7,232 bases of DNA from contig JAIRMD010000242.1 in the NCBI GenBank assembly GCA_031258915.1, positions 1 through 7,232 on the forward strand, in the 5' to 3' direction. Both the position numbers and the translations under genes were made by a program. The notes beneath the pieces are model-generated. The model was not told the DNA's origin. It worked only from the letters and a program-made list of their open reading frames with translations, and did no database searches. How positions within the stretch are numbered: position 1 is the first letter of the stretch; each line of letters opens with the position of its first letter. This DNA is from Prevotellaceae bacterium. GTDB lineage: Bacteria; Bacteroidota; Bacteroidia; Bacteroidales; UBA932. Of this stretch, positions 1-6,858 are shown in pieces.

Positions 1-52
1 TTGTGAGAAGTAAGCAACCTTACACAGCTACTTTCATTGCTTTTACTTTCCA

Positions 53-84
53 CAAATGTATGAAAAACATTCTACCTCCCCAAA
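53..84 (-). promoter_or_regulatory. Bacteroidota-type promoter reading left out of the window
   Basis: On the minus strand a TTTG element (84-81) is followed after exactly 20 bases by TACATTTG (60-53). This matches the Bacteroidota primary sigma-factor consensus, TTTG at -33 and TAnnTTTG at -7. It lies just beyond the operon terminator, so it most likely starts a separate transcription unit whose gene begins left of position 1. The only ATG seen after it in the window opens a five-codon frame ending in a stop, so the leader is probably at least 40 bases long. That the next gene belongs to the same glycan locus is a guess from context. Confidence 0.6.
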
Positions 85-114
85 TGCAACCGCGTCAGGG
101 AAGGCAAAAGGCGT

Positions 115-151
115 AAAAAACAAATCACGGCGGCGGGCTGCCGCCGTGATT
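115..151 (-). terminator. Intrinsic terminator of the susCD operon
   Basis: Positions 123-134 and 140-151 form a perfect 12-bp stem with a five-base loop (135-139). The inner part of the stem is almost all G and C. Read on the minus strand, the stem is followed by a run of T interrupted by one G (124-115), as in a Rho-independent terminator. It sits about 95 bases after the stop codon of the last operon gene and before the next leftward promoter, the expected place for operon termination. The T run exists only on the minus-strand side, so it should work for leftward transcription only. Confidence 0.88.
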
Positions 152-245
152 ACTTGATGCTTCGCCTTGCAATGCAGACGAGTTGGGTTATTGAGGCGTT
201 AGCGTCAACGTCCAATCATTTCCATTAATCAATGTAGATTATAAT

Positions 246-1721
246 CTATTCAGAAGGAATTGCAGTCCAAGCGCTAACCTCGTCGGTTACATTCGTAATG
301 TTGTCAATAGGCACTCCACGGTTGTTGCCACTTTCTGCCCAATCCCAACTCCAATTCGTACCATTGGCGCTAATGACATACTTGTACTGGAAACCTTCAG
401 GTATTTCTGTAGTCACAGTATATTTTCCGTCATCGCCCTTGGTCAGAGTTACAGGGTTTTCAATGTTCCAGCTATTATCTGCAAAGCTACCTACAATGCC
501 AATGTGCGCGTCTGCGGGTGTGGTGCTGGGTACAGTAAGCGTAAAGGTGGCTTGCCCTGCGGGGCTAACTTGACTGGGCGGAATTGCAGTCCAAGCGCTA
601 ACCTCGTCGGTTACATTCGTAATGTTGTCAACAGGCACTCCACGGTTGCCGCCGCTTTCTGCCCAATCCCAACTCCAACTCGTACCATTGGCGCTAATGA
701 CATACTTGTATTGGAAATCTGCGGGTATTTCTGTAGTTACAGTATATTTTCCGTCATCGCCCTTGGTCAGAGTTACAGGGTTTTCAATGTTCCAGCTATT
801 ATCTGTAAAGCTGCCTACAATGCCAATGTGCGCGTCTGCGGGTGTGGTGCTGGGTACAGTAAGCGTAAAGGTGGCTTGCCCTGCGGGGCTAACTATAAGG
901 TCACCTGTGCGGGTAAGGGTAGCCGTGTAGCCTTTTTGTGGCTCCCACGTCAGGTTAACGGTGTAGGCACCCTTGTTGCTTTCCGTAAGATTTAAGTTAT
1001 TACCCCCTGTAACAAGAGTAGGAGTTAAGGAAGAGTCGCTGCCGCTACCATTTCCGCCGTAGTTGAGGTTGGCCTTTACGGAGCCGTCGTCAGCTATCGT
1101 TACTTTCCAGCCTCCGGTATGCCTGAACTTATACCCGCCGGCTCTGAAGTTAACGTTTGTATTCTCAAATTCTACTTTACTCTTTGAGGCACCAGATTTT
1201 TGCTCCAGCTTGACGTCGCCCCATCCGGAAAGATCGCCAATAACTGCCCAGTAGGGAACAGGAATTACCAGCGTCTTGGCCAGCTGCTTGTCTACGATAA
1301 CGTGGTACAAGCCATTGGTGGCAACTTTGTAGGCGCTGCCGTCTTTGGTCAGCGTGCCGCTGTCGTAACTTTCGGCAGGCTCCTCGTTGGCACCGCCGGC
1401 CACCGTTGACAGCGTGCCTCCGTAGCTGGTGGTCTGTCCTGCAACGTACTCCACAACGTTGAAGTTTTTGTTAGCCTCCAGATACACGTAGCCGTCATAC
1501 AGCCCTGCTCTTTCTGCGTTTTCGGCTGCCTCGTTGGTGGCAGGAATCAGCTTGGTATTCAGATCAGGTTTTTCATAGCCGGTGGCATCGCCCGTCAGGT
1601 AAAAGCCATCCTCGATGACTTCGTCCACGTTTGGCGTTTCGTCATCGTTGTTGCAGCCGGCAAATCCTACTGCCAGCGCCATTGCCCAAATGGGCAGAAA
1701 TCTTAGCGTTTTGATGTTCAT
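246..1721 (-). CDS. SusE/SusF-like surface lipoprotein with two C-terminal CBM20-type starch-binding modules
   Basis: This 491-residue protein probably binds alpha-glucan at the outer face of the outer membrane and has no visible enzymatic motif. A signal peptide ends in the lipobox FAGC with Cys23 as the lipidated residue. The acidic stretch just after it (CNNDDE) resembles the Bacteroidota signal for surface export. Residues about 37-150 and 155-275 look like SusE/SusF-type beta domains; the second has the WAVIGDLSGWGD and FRAGGYKFR segments and a GGNNLNL turn. Residues 278-385 and 386-491 are two near-identical repeats with CBM20 hallmarks: a VPSTTPAD strand, IVGSF, NSWN, LTKGDDGKYT, QYKY, and a WSWDWAESG..NRG segment. 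Candidate glucan-stacking tryptophans are W310, W349, W351 and W353, and W418, W457, W459 and W461. The length is close to that of B. thetaiotaomicron SusF. It is the last gene of the operon, 75 bases after susD. The ATG at 1721 gives a proper lipoprotein signal. Its 3' half is AT-richer than the other genes. SusE versus SusF cannot be decided from sequence alone. Confidence 0.88.
   Translation of the reverse strand: MNIKTLRFLPIWAMALAVGFAGCNNDDETPNVDEVIEDGFYLTGDATGYEKPDLNTKLIPATNEAAENAERAGLYDGYVYLEANKNFNVVEYVAGQTTSYGGTLSTVAGGANEEPAESYDSGTLTKDGSAYKVATNGLYHVIVDKQLAKTLVIPVPYWAVIGDLSGWGDVKLEQKSGASKSKVEFENTNVNFRAGGYKFRHTGGWKVTIADDGSVKANLNYGGNGSGSDSSLTPTLVTGGNNLNLTESNKGAYTVNLTWEPQKGYTATLTRTGDLIVSPAGQATFTLTVPSTTPADAHIGIVGSFTDNSWNIENPVTLTKGDDGKYTVTTEIPADFQYKYVISANGTSWSWDWAESGGNRGVPVDNITNVTDEVSAWTAIPPSQVSPAGQATFTLTVPSTTPADAHIGIVGSFADNSWNIENPVTLTKGDDGKYTVTTEIPEGFQYKYVISANGTNWSWDWAESGNNRGVPIDNITNVTDEVSAWTAIPSE
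256..894. repeat. Tandem 315-bp duplication encoding the two CBM20 modules
   Basis: Bases 256-570 recur at 580-894, a period of 324 bases, separated by a nine-base spacer (571-579). By eye I count 12 differences in 315 bases, about 96% identity, with 11 of the 12 being transitions. The period is exactly 108 codons, so the reading frame is kept. At protein level about six residues differ: T/A in the GSF.D segment, AD/EG before FQYKY, S/N before WSW, G/N before NRG, and V/I before DNI. This points to a recent in-frame duplication of one carbohydrate-binding module. Confidence 0.95.
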
Positions 1722-1761
1722 GATAATTTTGTGTTTAAGTGTGAAAAAAATAATTGATAAA

Positions 1762-1783
1762 TAAGGCCATTACGCTGGCCTTA
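1762..1783 (-). promoter_or_regulatory. Hairpin between susD and the SusE/F-like gene
   Basis: An 8-bp stem (1762-1769 with 1776-1783) encloses a six-base loop in the 75-base gap between the two genes. On the minus strand it is followed by a T-rich stretch (TTTAT, then seven T further on). The T run is neither immediate nor continuous, so it could be a partial terminator that lowers expression of the last gene, or a stem that protects the upstream mRNA from 3' decay. No convincing promoter is seen in the gap, so the last gene probably depends on readthrough. Confidence 0.5.
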
Positions 1784-1796
1784 AAGCGGTTGCCAA

Positions 1797-3362
1797 TTAG
1801 TTATATCCTGCGTTTTGCGTATACACGCCCGGCGCCGCGTCCGTTACCCACTTAGGAATGGGGAAGAGCGTGCGGTGCTCTCCGTCCGATGCGGGCTTGT
1901 AGTATTCGTTTGTGGTCATTTTCCCCCACTGCTTTGTGAACTCTCCAAAGCGGATAAGGTCTTGCCTGCGGTGCCCCTCCCAAGCCAGCTCCCGCCCGCG
2001 CTCGGCCAGCAGCTCGGTTAAGGTAAGCGTGGCGGTGGTGTAGTCCGTCAGCCCTGTGCGCTTCCTCACCTCGTTTGCCGCTATCACGGCCTCGCCGCTG
2101 TTGCCTAAGCGTAAGAGCGCCTCGGCCTTCATCAGGTAGATGTCGGCAAGGCGGTAGATGGGGAAGTCGCTGTTGGCGTGGTGGCCTATGCCCGGCTCAA
2201 TTTCGAACTTCACAAAGCGTGCGCCCTCAAAGGTGTTTTCCTCCGTAGCGTCTACGGTGGCGCTGATGGTTGGCACTATAATTGCCTTTTTGTTTACGCT
2301 GCCTTTTATGAAGTTGATGGTGTCGCCGGTGCTTTTATCGGTGATTGGCCCCACAAACCACTGCGCCTTGCGCTTGTCGCCCTCCTCGTAGGCGTTGTAA
2401 AAATCTTCGTGGGCGCAGGGTCCGTTCCACGTTTGGGTCGTAAAGCCGTACACCTCCGGGTAGGCGTGGGCGTAGTGCAGCGTCATGAGGTGGAACATGT
2501 TGCCCTGCGCCTTCACGGCATCGAACACCACAGGGAATATAATCTCCTTGCAGCCGGTGTTGCTCACCTTGAACGGGGCGAAGTAGTCGCTTTCGAGGGC
2601 GTACCCGTACCCTCCGCCGATAACGGAGTCGCACATGCTGAGCGCGTCTTGCCACCGCGCCGCTCCGGTGTACACCTCTGCGTTCAGGTAGAGCTTGGCC
2701 AGGATGGTTTGCCCCACCGACTTGGTTACCCGCCCGTAGCTGGGCGTTACCTGCAGGTAGGGCAGGTTGTCCTTCACCTCCCTTTCTATGAAGCTGAATA
2801 CCTCCGTGCGCGAGCTCTGCTTTAGCACGGCGTCGGAGGCATCCACAATGGGCACGTTGCCGTAGAGGTCCATGGCCAGCAGGTGGTAAAAGGCGCGTAG
2901 CACCTTAGTTTCGGCAATGCCAAACTTGGTGGCATCGTCGTACTGCGCCTCGTCCTCACCCTTAATTATCTTAATGTTGTCCAGCACGCCGTTGCACTTT
3001 GTTACGCCGCCGTAGGCAAAGCTCCAGCCGTTGTTCACGTCGCGGGTGTTCTCCTCCCACTTATGCTGCCCCATGGCGATGGGCACTCCGTTGTCGCTCC
3101 ACTCTGTGCCGCGCGTGGGCACGGCCACCTCGTCGGTGGTGTACTCCTGCATGCTCCAGTATCCCTCGCGGTACACGTAGCCGTACTCGCCCGCCAGCTG
3201 CGCGTAGGCGTTGGCCAGCAGCGTTGCGAACTGCTCTGGGGTTTTGTAGTAGTCTTCCTTCAGCACGTCGGAGCTTACTTCCGGCTCCATGTCGGTGCAC
3301 GAGGGGGCAAGGAGGCCTGCCGCCGCTACCCCTGCGCCCCATATATACGCTTTTAGCTTCAT
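1797..3362 (-). CDS. susD: SusD/RagB-family glycan-binding outer-membrane lipoprotein
   Basis: This is the surface lipoprotein that sits as a lid on the SusC barrel and presents glycan to it. From the ATG at 3362 the protein has 521 residues; the frame can be opened at a TTG at 3389, but the ATG leaves a compact signal peptide ending in LLAPSC with Cys22 lipidated, so I prefer it. The N-terminal SusD-like region (about 25-230) contains SFAYGGVTKCNGVLDNI and ETKVLRAFYHLLAMDLYGNVPIV, the TPR-type helices typical of the family. The C-terminal SusD/RagB region (about 270-521) has IYRLADIYLMKAEALLRLG, ERGRELAWEGHRRQDLIRFG and a final LFPIPKWV segment. W88 and N91 have the same spacing as the W98/N101 pair that I recall as starch-binding in B. 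thetaiotaomicron SusD; without an alignment this is only suggestive. It follows susC by 45 bases and is presumably co-transcribed. Its length is normal and no frame damage is seen. Confidence 0.95.
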   Translation of the reverse strand: MKLKAYIWGAGVAAAGLLAPSCTDMEPEVSSDVLKEDYYKTPEQFATLLANAYAQLAGEYGYVYREGYWSMQEYTTDEVAVPTRGTEWSDNGVPIAMGQHKWEENTRDVNNGWSFAYGGVTKCNGVLDNIKIIKGEDEAQYDDATKFGIAETKVLRAFYHLLAMDLYGNVPIVDASDAVLKQSSRTEVFSFIEREVKDNLPYLQVTPSYGRVTKSVGQTILAKLYLNAEVYTGAARWQDALSMCDSVIGGGYGYALESDYFAPFKVSNTGCKEIIFPVVFDAVKAQGNMFHLMTLHYAHAYPEVYGFTTQTWNGPCAHEDFYNAYEEGDKRKAQWFVGPITDKSTGDTINFIKGSVNKKAIIVPTISATVDATEENTFEGARFVKFEIEPGIGHHANSDFPIYRLADIYLMKAEALLRLGNSGEAVIAANEVRKRTGLTDYTTATLTLTELLAERGRELAWEGHRRQDLIRFGEFTKQWGKMTTNEYYKPASDGEHRTLFPIPKWVTDAAPGVYTQNAGYN

Positions 3363-3407
3363 GATGTTATGGTGTAATTTTAAATTCAACTAATTCTTTT
3401 TTTCGGT

Positions 3408-6400
3408 CTAAAAGGTCAGCGAAGCGCCAAGCAGCACGGTGCGCTGGCGCGGGTAGTAGCTTCTGCCGTCAAACCCCGGCGTTAGGCCGCTCATGCTCAC
3501 CTCGGGGTCCATGCCCGAGTAGCCGGTGATGGTAAACAGGTTTTGCGCCGTCAGGTTGAGCCTGAGGCGGGAGATGTACTGCTTAACGTTTTCGGGCAGG
3601 TTGAAGGTGTAGCTTAGCGTAGCGTCGCTCAGCTTTAGGAATGTGGCATCCTCCAAGTAAAAGTCCGAGAACCGCCGGTTGGCGTTCAGCTTGGAGGCAT
3701 CGCGGTTGGCCGCAACCTTAGCCGATGATGATACCGCCGAGAGCAGCACGTTTTCCGCGCCTGTGGTGTTCTCGTAGAAGTAGCGCATTTCGTTGAAGAT
3801 AAGCCCTCCGAACTGCCCCCTGAAGTTGAGCGAGAGGTCGAGCTGCCCGTAGCTTACCGCCGTGTTGAAGCCAAAGGTGGCAAAGGGCTGGGCGTTACCC
3901 AGTATTTGCTTGTTGGCCTCGGTGGGGGTAGATGTAAATCCACCTTCGGGGGTGTAGAACATCCACGTTCCGTCGCTCTTGATGCCGGCGTACTTCCACC
4001 CGTAGAAGTTCCCTATAGGCTTACCCTCCTCCAGCCTCATCACGTGAACGCCGGTTTCGCCGTCGCCGCTCGATATGGAGCCTACGTCGAGGTAGCCCGC
4101 GTTGTTGTCGGCGTACTCACCACCGGTAATTTTAAGGACTTTGTTGCTGTTTTTGGCCATCACCAGCCCCACGTTCCATGCGTAGTCCTTTTCCCTAAAA
4201 ATGGCGTAATTCAGCGCCAGCTCCACGCCCATGTTGCGCAGCTGCCCGTAGTTGTCCCACTTGGTGCCGTAGGGGTAAGGGGGCATGGGCACGTTGTACT
4301 CCCACAGCAGGTCAACCGTGTTGCGCAGGTAGGCGTCGATGGTACCCGACAGCCGCCTGTTGAGCAGGGTGAAGTCCAGGCCCACGTTGTACTCGTGCTT
4401 CTTTTCCCAGCGCAGGGATTCGTTTTCGTTAGATAGCGCACCCCATGGCTTCACAAAGGCGCCGTCCATGAAGATTTCGCTTCCGGTTTGCCCCACGCGC
4501 ATCAGGTAGAGGTAGTGGTCGGAGGGCATGTTGCCGGTAACGCCGTAGCCCACCCTCAGCTTGAGGTCGTTCAGGAAGTCCACGCCCTGCATGAACTCCT
4601 CCTCGCTGATGCGCCAGCTGCCGCTCAGGGCCGGAAAAATCCCCCAGCGCCCAAACGTGGGGTCGGCCTTAGGTCCAAACTTCGACGAGCCCTCCATGCG
4701 GGCGCTCGCGTTGAGGTAGTACTTGTCGGCGTAGCTGTACAGCACGCGGGCAAAGAACGAGGCCAGCTTGTCGGCGTAGCGCGAGCTGCCCAGCGACACC
4801 TTGTTCGGCTCGCCTGTTTGCACCCCAGAGCCCATGCCGAGGTTGTTGTACGAAGTTTGGTCGAGGGGGAAATCGGTATTTTGCACGTTGAACGCCATGT
4901 CCTCCGTGTACTGGTACGACTGCCCCACAAAGGCCTGCAAGTTGTGCCGGTCGAAGCTGTTGGCGTATTGCAGGGTGTTCTCTATGACCTGCATTTGGTT
5001 TTTGGCCTCCGACTGCGAGCCCACCCCGTTGAGGCCAAGCACCGACTTCAGGTAGCGGCTCTCGTACTTTCCGTTCCAAACAGACTTCTGCTGCAAGGAG
5101 TAGAAGGTGGAAAATTGCAGGTGGTCGGTGATGCTCAGGGCTGCGCGAACGCTACCCAGCAGCACCTTGTCGCTTTGGTTGTTGTCGGTTTCGTTGATTT
5201 TTGCCACCGCGTTGTAGGAGTAGAATGCGTTGGTTTCGTAGTAGCCGTTGTACTTCTCGTGGTCGGGGCTATCGGAGCGCACCGGCATGGTAGGGTTGAG
5301 GCGTATAGCCTGGTTGAACACGTCGTAGTCTGCCCACTTGCGCTTGTTTGAGGTGTAGGAAAAATCGTACGAGAGCTGCAGCTTGTTGTTCAGCGCCTTT
5401 TGGTCGGCGGCAAAGCGCCCGTTTATTTCGCTGTAGTCCGACTTTAGGGCAAGGCCCTCCATGCTACGGTAGGCCACCGATGCGCGGTAGTTGAAGGTGG
5501 TGCTTCCGCCCGCCATCGAGAGGGCGTGAGTGTGGCTAACGGGCGTGCGAGTAATTTCGTCCAACCACGCAGTGCTGCCGCCCAGGTCAACGCCTTTGCC
5601 GTTACTCACCATGTAGGTGCGGTACTCGTCGGCGGTGAGCACCTGCGGCCGCTTGGCGATGAATCCCGTTGCCACGTCGCCGCTGTACTCCACCACCGCT
5701 CGTCCGGCGCCGCCCGGCCCTGCCGCGACCTTGCCGCGCTTGGTGGTGATCAGTATCACGCCGTGGTTGGCGCGCGTGCCGTAGATGGCCGCCGCCGAGC
5801 CGTCCTTGAGCACGTCAATAGATTCAATGTCGGCGGGCAGCACAGAGGCCATGTCGCCGCCCGGCACGCCGTCTATAATGTACAGCGGCGCGTCGTTACC
5901 CTTGAGGCTGCCCACGCCGCGCAGCTGCACCTGATAGGAGTTCTGTGCGGGGTCGTCGCCCCCGTTTTTGATGATGGTAAGGCCGGCCACCTTACCTTGT
6001 ATTAGCCCCATAGGGTTGGACTGTATGCCCTTGTTGAAGCTCTCCTCCTTGATGCTGGCCACCGAGCCGGTGAGCTCCTTTTTGGTCTGGGTGCCGTAGC
6101 CGATAACCACCACATCGCCCAGCTCCGTTGTTTCCTCCTCCAGCGCTACTCTGGCGGGCACTTCGCTCGCTTTTAGCGTGAGGGTGGTGTAGCCAATGTA
6201 GGTAAAGACAATGTCGGAGGTAGCCGACGTAGCGTTTAGCGTAAACGCGCCGCCAGCGTCGGTGGCAATCCCCCTGGTGGTGCCGCGCTCCACAACGCTT
6301 ACGCCTATCAGCGGCTCTCCGGTGGCTTGGTCAACCACCGTGCTGCTTACCCTGTAGCTATCCTGAGCCGCCGCCTCTATGGTAAGCGACAGCAGCAACG

Positions 6401-6443
6401 TTGCTGCCGTAAGCAGCTTTCGTGTAATTTTTTTGTTCTTCAT
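3408..6443 (-). CDS. susC: SusC/RagA-family TonB-dependent outer-membrane oligosaccharide transporter
   Basis: This protein imports oligosaccharides across the outer membrane using TonB-ExbBD energy, with SusD as the lid. The 1011-residue length is typical. A signal peptide (1-27, ending EAAAQ) is followed by a carboxypeptidase-regulatory-like beta domain (about 30-106, with GEPLIGVSVVERGTTRGIATD and FTYIGY). Next come the family-typical TonB-box region DVVVIGYGTQTKKELTGSV (110-128) and the plug, with GLIQGKVAGL, LRGVGSLKGNDAPLYIIDGV and DGSAAAIYGTRANHGVI (about 120-236). The rest is the beta-barrel, which ends in a short strand with a terminal phenylalanine (LLGASLTF), as expected for BAM-assembled barrels. 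There is no N-terminal STN domain, so it should not signal directly to an anti-sigma factor; control probably comes from the operator upstream. The ATG at 6443 has no Shine-Dalgarno sequence, which is normal here. It is the first gene of the operon. Substrate cannot be read from SusC itself; alpha-glucan is inferred from the CBM20 neighbour. Confidence 0.97.
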   Translation of the reverse strand: MKNKKITRKLLTAATLLLSLTIEAAAQDSYRVSSTVVDQATGEPLIGVSVVERGTTRGIATDAGGAFTLNATSATSDIVFTYIGYTTLTLKASEVPARVALEEETTELGDVVVIGYGTQTKKELTGSVASIKEESFNKGIQSNPMGLIQGKVAGLTIIKNGGDDPAQNSYQVQLRGVGSLKGNDAPLYIIDGVPGGDMASVLPADIESIDVLKDGSAAAIYGTRANHGVILITTKRGKVAAGPGGAGRAVVEYSGDVATGFIAKRPQVLTADEYRTYMVSNGKGVDLGGSTAWLDEITRTPVSHTHALSMAGGSTTFNYRASVAYRSMEGLALKSDYSEINGRFAADQKALNNKLQLSYDFSYTSNKRKWADYDVFNQAIRLNPTMPVRSDSPDHEKYNGYYETNAFYSYNAVAKINETDNNQSDKVLLGSVRAALSITDHLQFSTFYSLQQKSVWNGKYESRYLKSVLGLNGVGSQSEAKNQMQVIENTLQYANSFDRHNLQAFVGQSYQYTEDMAFNVQNTDFPLDQTSYNNLGMGSGVQTGEPNKVSLGSSRYADKLASFFARVLYSYADKYYLNASARMEGSSKFGPKADPTFGRWGIFPALSGSWRISEEEFMQGVDFLNDLKLRVGYGVTGNMPSDHYLYLMRVGQTGSEIFMDGAFVKPWGALSNENESLRWEKKHEYNVGLDFTLLNRRLSGTIDAYLRNTVDLLWEYNVPMPPYPYGTKWDNYGQLRNMGVELALNYAIFREKDYAWNVGLVMAKNSNKVLKITGGEYADNNAGYLDVGSISSGDGETGVHVMRLEEGKPIGNFYGWKYAGIKSDGTWMFYTPEGGFTSTPTEANKQILGNAQPFATFGFNTAVSYGQLDLSLNFRGQFGGLIFNEMRYFYENTTGAENVLLSAVSSSAKVAANRDASKLNANRRFSDFYLEDATFLKLSDATLSYTFNLPENVKQYISRLRLNLTAQNLFTITGYSGMDPEVSMSGLTPGFDGRSYYPRQRTVLLGASLTF

Positions 6444-6507
6444 ATCACATCGTTAAATAGTTTTGAGTACCGTAGAGCATTTTTGGCTAAATCTTACTTC
6501 TGGCCGC

Positions 6508-6515
6508 CAAAAGTA
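6508..6515 (-). promoter_or_regulatory. Likely -7 box of the susC operon promoter
   Basis: The minus strand reads TACTTTTG here, matching the Bacteroidota -7 consensus TAnnTTTG. Transcription would then begin near 6503 and leave a leader of about 60 bases before the susC ATG. No good TTTG element lies 17-23 bases upstream; the nearest ATTG is only 14 bases away. A promoter with a good -7 and a poor -33 box may need an activator, which would fit the palindrome further upstream, but that link is inferred. Confidence 0.5.
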
Positions 6516-6568
6516 CGAACTAAAATTCTCAATTAATCGTTTTTTTTACAGCTAATTATATGGCTTCC

Positions 6569-6595
6569 ACCGCAAACGTTTGCGGTAACGTTTGC
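6569..6595. promoter_or_regulatory. LacI-family-type operator with an adjoining half-site
   Basis: Bases 6569-6586 (ACCGCAAACGTTTGCGGT) form a perfect 18-base palindrome with a central CpG, the layout of LacI-family operators such as E. coli PurR sites. The nine bases AACGTTTGC in it (6575-6583) recur at 6587-6595, 12 bases away, giving a second half-site. The palindrome centre lies about 75 bases upstream of the predicted susC start point, more like an activator position than a blocking repressor, although repression by looping or a different start point is possible. LacI-type regulators commonly control sugar loci. The regulator gene is not in the window. Confidence 0.75.
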
Positions 6596-6621
6596 AATGA
6601 AAAAATATAAAATTAATTGTG
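6591..6621 (+). promoter_or_regulatory. Possible divergent promoter overlapping the operator
   Basis: On the plus strand TTTG (6591-6594), lying inside the second operator half-site, is followed after 19 bases by TAATTGTG (6614-6621), one mismatch from TAnnTTTG. If active it would transcribe rightward, and a protein on the half-site would cover its -33 element. No convincing rightward gene follows; the only frame opened nearby (ATG at 6636) has 40 codons and runs into the inverted-repeat element. A chance match in AT-rich DNA is quite possible. Confidence 0.22.
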
Positions 6622-6726
6622 ATTATTTAGCTTTTATGGAGGCGGAAAAATGGAGGGGTAAGTGGGGCCTGCGAAAAGGTTTTTCCCCATTTTTCATCTT
6701 AGAATTGAAAAAAACATGTATTTTTG

Positions 6727-6858
6727 TATACTGTACGCGGGCAGGTTTTGCGCAGTAGTGCTGCTTCCCCTACGGGGAACGGGGACGCATCATACGCTTT
6801 TTCTACTGATATGAATGCCCTAAAGGGCAATGCACAAAAACTGCCCGCGTGCAGTATA
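6727..6858. repeat. 132-bp MITE-like or dispersed palindromic element with 28-bp inverted ends
   Basis: The left arm (6727-6754) and the reverse complement of the right arm (6831-6858) agree at 25 of 28 bases; the outer 18 bases agree at 17 of 18. Between the arms are two smaller hairpins: TTCCCC/GGGGAA (6765-6770 with 6774-6779) and TGCCC/GGGCA (6816-6820 with 6825-6829). No open reading frame fits inside. Both ends begin with TATA, so a TA target duplication, as made by IS630/Tc1-like transposases, is conceivable but not shown. Nested hairpins of this kind also occur in dispersed intergenic repeats of Bacteroidota, as far as I recall. It lies about 130 bases beyond the operator, outside the core susC promoter. 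Confidence 0.65.

Noticed and set aside
256..894. CRISPR array or mobile repeat as the explanation for the repeated DNA
   Set aside because: There are only two 315-base copies, both fully coding and in frame with a domain boundary, so a duplicated protein module explains them.
2178..2825. 215-residue plus-strand frame opposite susD
   Set aside because: It lies wholly antisense to a clear SusD gene, has the His/Val/Arg-rich composition of a shadow frame, and has no supporting start context.
4488..5351. 287-residue plus-strand frame opposite susC
   Set aside because: It is antisense to the SusC barrel region with skewed His/Val/Leu composition and no domain; high GC in susC lengthens random antisense frames.
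6645..6695. 9-bp inverted repeat (GAAAAATGG with CCATTTTTC) 33 bases apart
   Set aside because: It is AT-rich, widely spaced and easily expected by chance in this low-complexity stretch.
6636..6758. 40-codon plus-strand frame between the operator and the inverted-repeat element
   Set aside because: It is short, has no recognisable motif and ends inside the inverted-repeat arm. A possible promoter upstream is too weak to support it.
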